Shown in pieces: positions 5,317 through 6,749 of a DNA stretch of 6,749 nt. Numbering within the stretch: position 1 is the first letter of the stretch; every line of letters starts with the position of its first letter. The notes beneath the pieces were generated by a model. It saw nothing but the letters and a program-made list of their open reading frames with translations, did no database searches and was not told the origin of the DNA. This DNA is from Acetobacteraceae bacterium (GTDB lineage Bacteria > Pseudomonadota > Alphaproteobacteria > Acetobacterales > Acetobacteraceae). The stretch covers positions 1 through 6,749 of the forward strand of contig DAICYU010000231.1 of NCBI GenBank assembly GCA_027311485.1, given 5' to 3'. A program made the position numbers and the translations under genes.

Positions 5317-6198
5317 TTGACCCAAGCCAAGCAGCTTCGCGCCGCGCTCAGCCAGCCCGGCATGATCGTGGCACCCGGCGCCTATGACGGCCTGACAGCC
5401 GCTTTGGTGGCCCAGGCCGGATTTCCCGCGGTTTACATGACCGGCGCCGGCACCTCGGCTGCGCACGGCTACCCCGATTTCGGCCTGCTGACCGCCACCG
5501 AGATGGTGGCCAACGCCGCGCGCATGGTCCGGGCCGTGGATGTTCCGGTGATCGCCGATGCCGATACCGGCTACGGCAACGAACTGAACGTCGTCCGCAC
5601 CGTGCGCGATTACGAACAGGCTGGCGTGGCGGCGATCCATATCGAGGATCAGGTCTCCCCCAAGCGCTGCGGCCATCTGGACGACAAGCAGGTGGTCCCC
5701 GTCGAGGACTGGATCGCGAAAATCCGTGCTGCCGTCGCCGCTCGGCGTGATCCCGATTTCTTCATCATCGCCCGTACGGATTCGCGCGCCGTCATCGGCT
5801 TTGAGGAAGCGGTCAGCCGAGCCAACCAGGCGCTGGCGAATGGCGCTGACATGGCGTTCCTGGAAGCGCCGCAGACCATGGAGGAGGTCCGCGCAGTGCC
5901 GCAGCTGGTCAAAGGCCCTTGCCTGCTGAACGTCGTGTGGGGCGGCAAGACGCCTCTGGCCGACTTCACGGAGGCGGCGGCGCTCGGGTTCAAGCTGGCC
6001 ATCGTCCCGGCGCTGCTGCTGAAGGCGGTGATCGGTGCCTGTGACGACGCGCTGGCGTCGCTGAGTGCGGCCAACAATCATCCGACACCGCCGGCGCAGA
6101 TGACCGTGCGGGATGCCTTCAACCGGGTCGGTGCGCGGGAATGGGACCGCTACCGGACGTCGTTTCGCCCGGACCCAGTGAACCCCGGTCAGCCGTAA
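5317..6198 (+). CDS. PEP mutase/isocitrate lyase superfamily protein (2-methylisocitrate lyase-like)
   Basis: The 293-residue product is a cytoplasmic lyase of the PEP mutase/isocitrate lyase superfamily, whose members cleave or form C-C or P-C bonds next to a 2-oxo acid, with Mg2+. Motifs in order: PGAYDGLTA at 20-28, MTGAGTSAAHGYPD at 41-54, DADTGYGN at 81-88 (metal-site acids Asp81 and Asp83), IEDQVSPKRCGH at 109-120 with the Cys118 loop of the lyase branch, ARTD at 152-155 and EAP at 183-185. The intact KRCGH loop favours a lyase such as 2-methylisocitrate lyase over PEP mutase or oxaloacetate decarboxylase, but several substrates are possible. The start is TTG at 5317: an in-frame TGA at 5311 excludes anything earlier, the next in-frame ATG is inside the conserved domain, and GAGAGA at 5305-5310 lies upstream. 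It is divergent from the FAH-family gene, and its last 80 bases overlap the convergent glycosyltransferase gene. Confidence 0.9.
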   Translation: MTQAKQLRAALSQPGMIVAPGAYDGLTAALVAQAGFPAVYMTGAGTSAAHGYPDFGLLTATEMVANAARMVRAVDVPVIADADTGYGNELNVVRTVRDYEQAGVAAIHIEDQVSPKRCGHLDDKQVVPVEDWIAKIRAAVAARRDPDFFIIARTDSRAVIGFEEAVSRANQALANGADMAFLEAPQTMEEVRAVPQLVKGPCLLNVVWGGKTPLADFTEAAALGFKLAIVPALLLKAVIGACDDALASLSAANNHPTPPAQMTVRDAFNRVGAREWDRYRTSFRPDPVNPGQP

Positions 6199-6749
6199 TC
6201 ACGGAGACCACCGAGTCCACGCTGATCCGCGCCACACCATCATGCACGCCGGTCGCCGGAACGGTGACCGGCACCAGCTGCCGGGCATGATCGAAGACCG
6301 GCGTGGTGCCGAACAGCGCATAGGTGCGGATATCGACCGCGGCGGCCATGTTCATCACGCCGGTATTGTTGCCGACGTAGAACGATGCCTGCGACAGCAG
6401 GGCCGCCACATCGGCAAGGTGCCAGCCGGCGGCGATGCGGATGCGCTGCCCCTGGTCGCCGCACGCCGTCCTGATCCGCGCGGCGGCGTCCTGGTCACCG
6501 GGACCACCGATCAGCACGAGGGCGGGCCAGCCGGCCCCCAGCAGGCTGCGCGCCAGGGCAGCGAACCCGTCCACGCTCCAACGCCGCATGTCCTCACTGG
6601 CGCCGATGCCGATGGCGACGTGACCCGGCCTCAGGCTGAAAGCGGCGGTGAAATTCGCGCCGAGCAGCGCCGCCCCCGTGAGCCAGGTCGCGACCGAGGC
6701 CCAGCGGAACCACGCCAGCGCGCGCGGCGTGACGTGGCGGTTGATGGCC
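6119..6749 (-). CDS. Glycosyltransferase family 9 protein, 5' end outside window
   Basis: The minus-strand frame is open from the right edge to a TGA at 6119-6121, giving the last 209 residues; the start lies beyond 6749. An ATG at 6589 is internal, because conserved sequence precedes it. The fragment matches the C-terminal half of GT9 (ADP-heptose:LPS heptosyltransferase family): HVAIGIGASEDMRRWSVDGF at fragment residues 43-62, VLIGGPGDQ at 78-86 and YVGNNTGVMNMAAAVDI at 124-140 followed by ALFGTTP. Members transfer heptose or other sugars from nucleotide donors at the inner face of the membrane, usually for lipopolysaccharide core or another surface glycan. Many GT9 proteins have Asp at the second N of GNNTG; its replacement is noted separately. 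After the domain, near residue 183, comes a Gly/Ser/Pro-rich tail, most of it encoded by DNA that is antisense to the PEP mutase-like gene. The acceptor is unknown. Confidence 0.85.
   Translation of the reverse strand, partial: AINRHVTPRALAWFRWASVATWLTGAALLGANFTAAFSLRPGHVAIGIGASEDMRRWSVDGFAALARSLLGAGWPALVLIGGPGDQDAAARIRTACGDQGQRIRIAAGWHLADVAALLSQASFYVGNNTGVMNMAAAVDIRTYALFGTTPVFDHARQLVPVTVPATGVHDGVARISVDSVVSVITADRGSLGPGETTSGSGPIPAHRPG
6248..6272. repeat. 11-bp hairpin within the glycosyltransferase gene
   Basis: GCCGGTCGCCG and CGGTGACCGGC pair as an 11-bp stem with one G-T wobble and a 3-base GAA loop. It begins 49 bases after the stop codon of the plus-strand PEP mutase-like gene, so it could stall or end that transcript inside the convergent gene. 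No T tract follows and it lies in coding DNA, so it may be chance. Confidence 0.35.

Noticed and set aside
5200..6081. 293-codon minus-strand frame antisense to the lyase gene
   Set aside because: It mirrors the codon structure of the real plus-strand gene; the product is Gly/Arg/His-rich and resembles no family.
1..6749. CRISPR array, tRNA, rRNA, insertion sequence or toxin-antitoxin pair
   Set aside because: No regularly spaced repeats, no cloverleaf or rRNA-like conserved stretch, no transposase motifs or terminal inverted repeats, and no small paired genes were seen.

Overview
The window is GC-rich, gene-dense chromosomal DNA from a Gram-negative proteobacterium. The gene families (a TRAP binding protein coupled to an MmgE/PrpD enzyme, FAH-family hydrolase, crotonase, PEP mutase/isocitrate lyase-type lyase, GT9 glycosyltransferase) and the codon use suggest an alphaproteobacterium, perhaps Acetobacteraceae or a relative in Rhodospirillales. 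That placement is inference. No rRNA, tRNA, CRISPR array, insertion sequence or phage gene was seen.

Layout: positions 1-160 hold no gene I can assign, only a hairpin. Positions 161-2520 are a two-gene minus-strand operon: an MmgE/PrpD-family enzyme (2520 to 1177) whose stop overlaps, as ATGA, the start of a TRAP solute-binding protein (1180 to 161). Positions 2521-3034 are a 514-base intergenic region, AT-richer in its right half, with a near-perfect 17-base palindrome before a plus-strand gene for a small secreted CHRD-domain protein (3035-3469). A 12-bp-stem hairpin separates that gene from the convergent minus-strand pair FAH-family hydrolase (5147 to 4314) and enoyl-CoA hydratase (4302 to 3511). 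A 169-base divergent promoter region with repeated GCTTG elements leads to a plus-strand PEP mutase/isocitrate lyase superfamily gene (5317-6198, TTG start). Its 3' end overlaps by 80 bases the 3' end of a convergent GT9 glycosyltransferase gene, which runs off the right edge.

The metabolic genes fit the uptake and breakdown of carboxylic acids: a periplasmic binding protein captures an organic anion, and an MmgE/PrpD dehydratase or decarboxylase, an acylpyruvate or fumarylacetoacetate-type hydrolase, an enoyl-CoA hydratase and a 2-methylisocitrate lyase-like C-C lyase process acids or CoA esters. The substrates cannot be read from sequence, and the link between the two operons is inference. 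The CHRD protein and the glycosyltransferase look functionally separate. I found no clear evidence of an undescribed system. The most unusual points are the mmgE/prpD-dctP coupling without visible TRAP membrane subunits, the sense-antisense 3' overlap, and the operator-like repeats.
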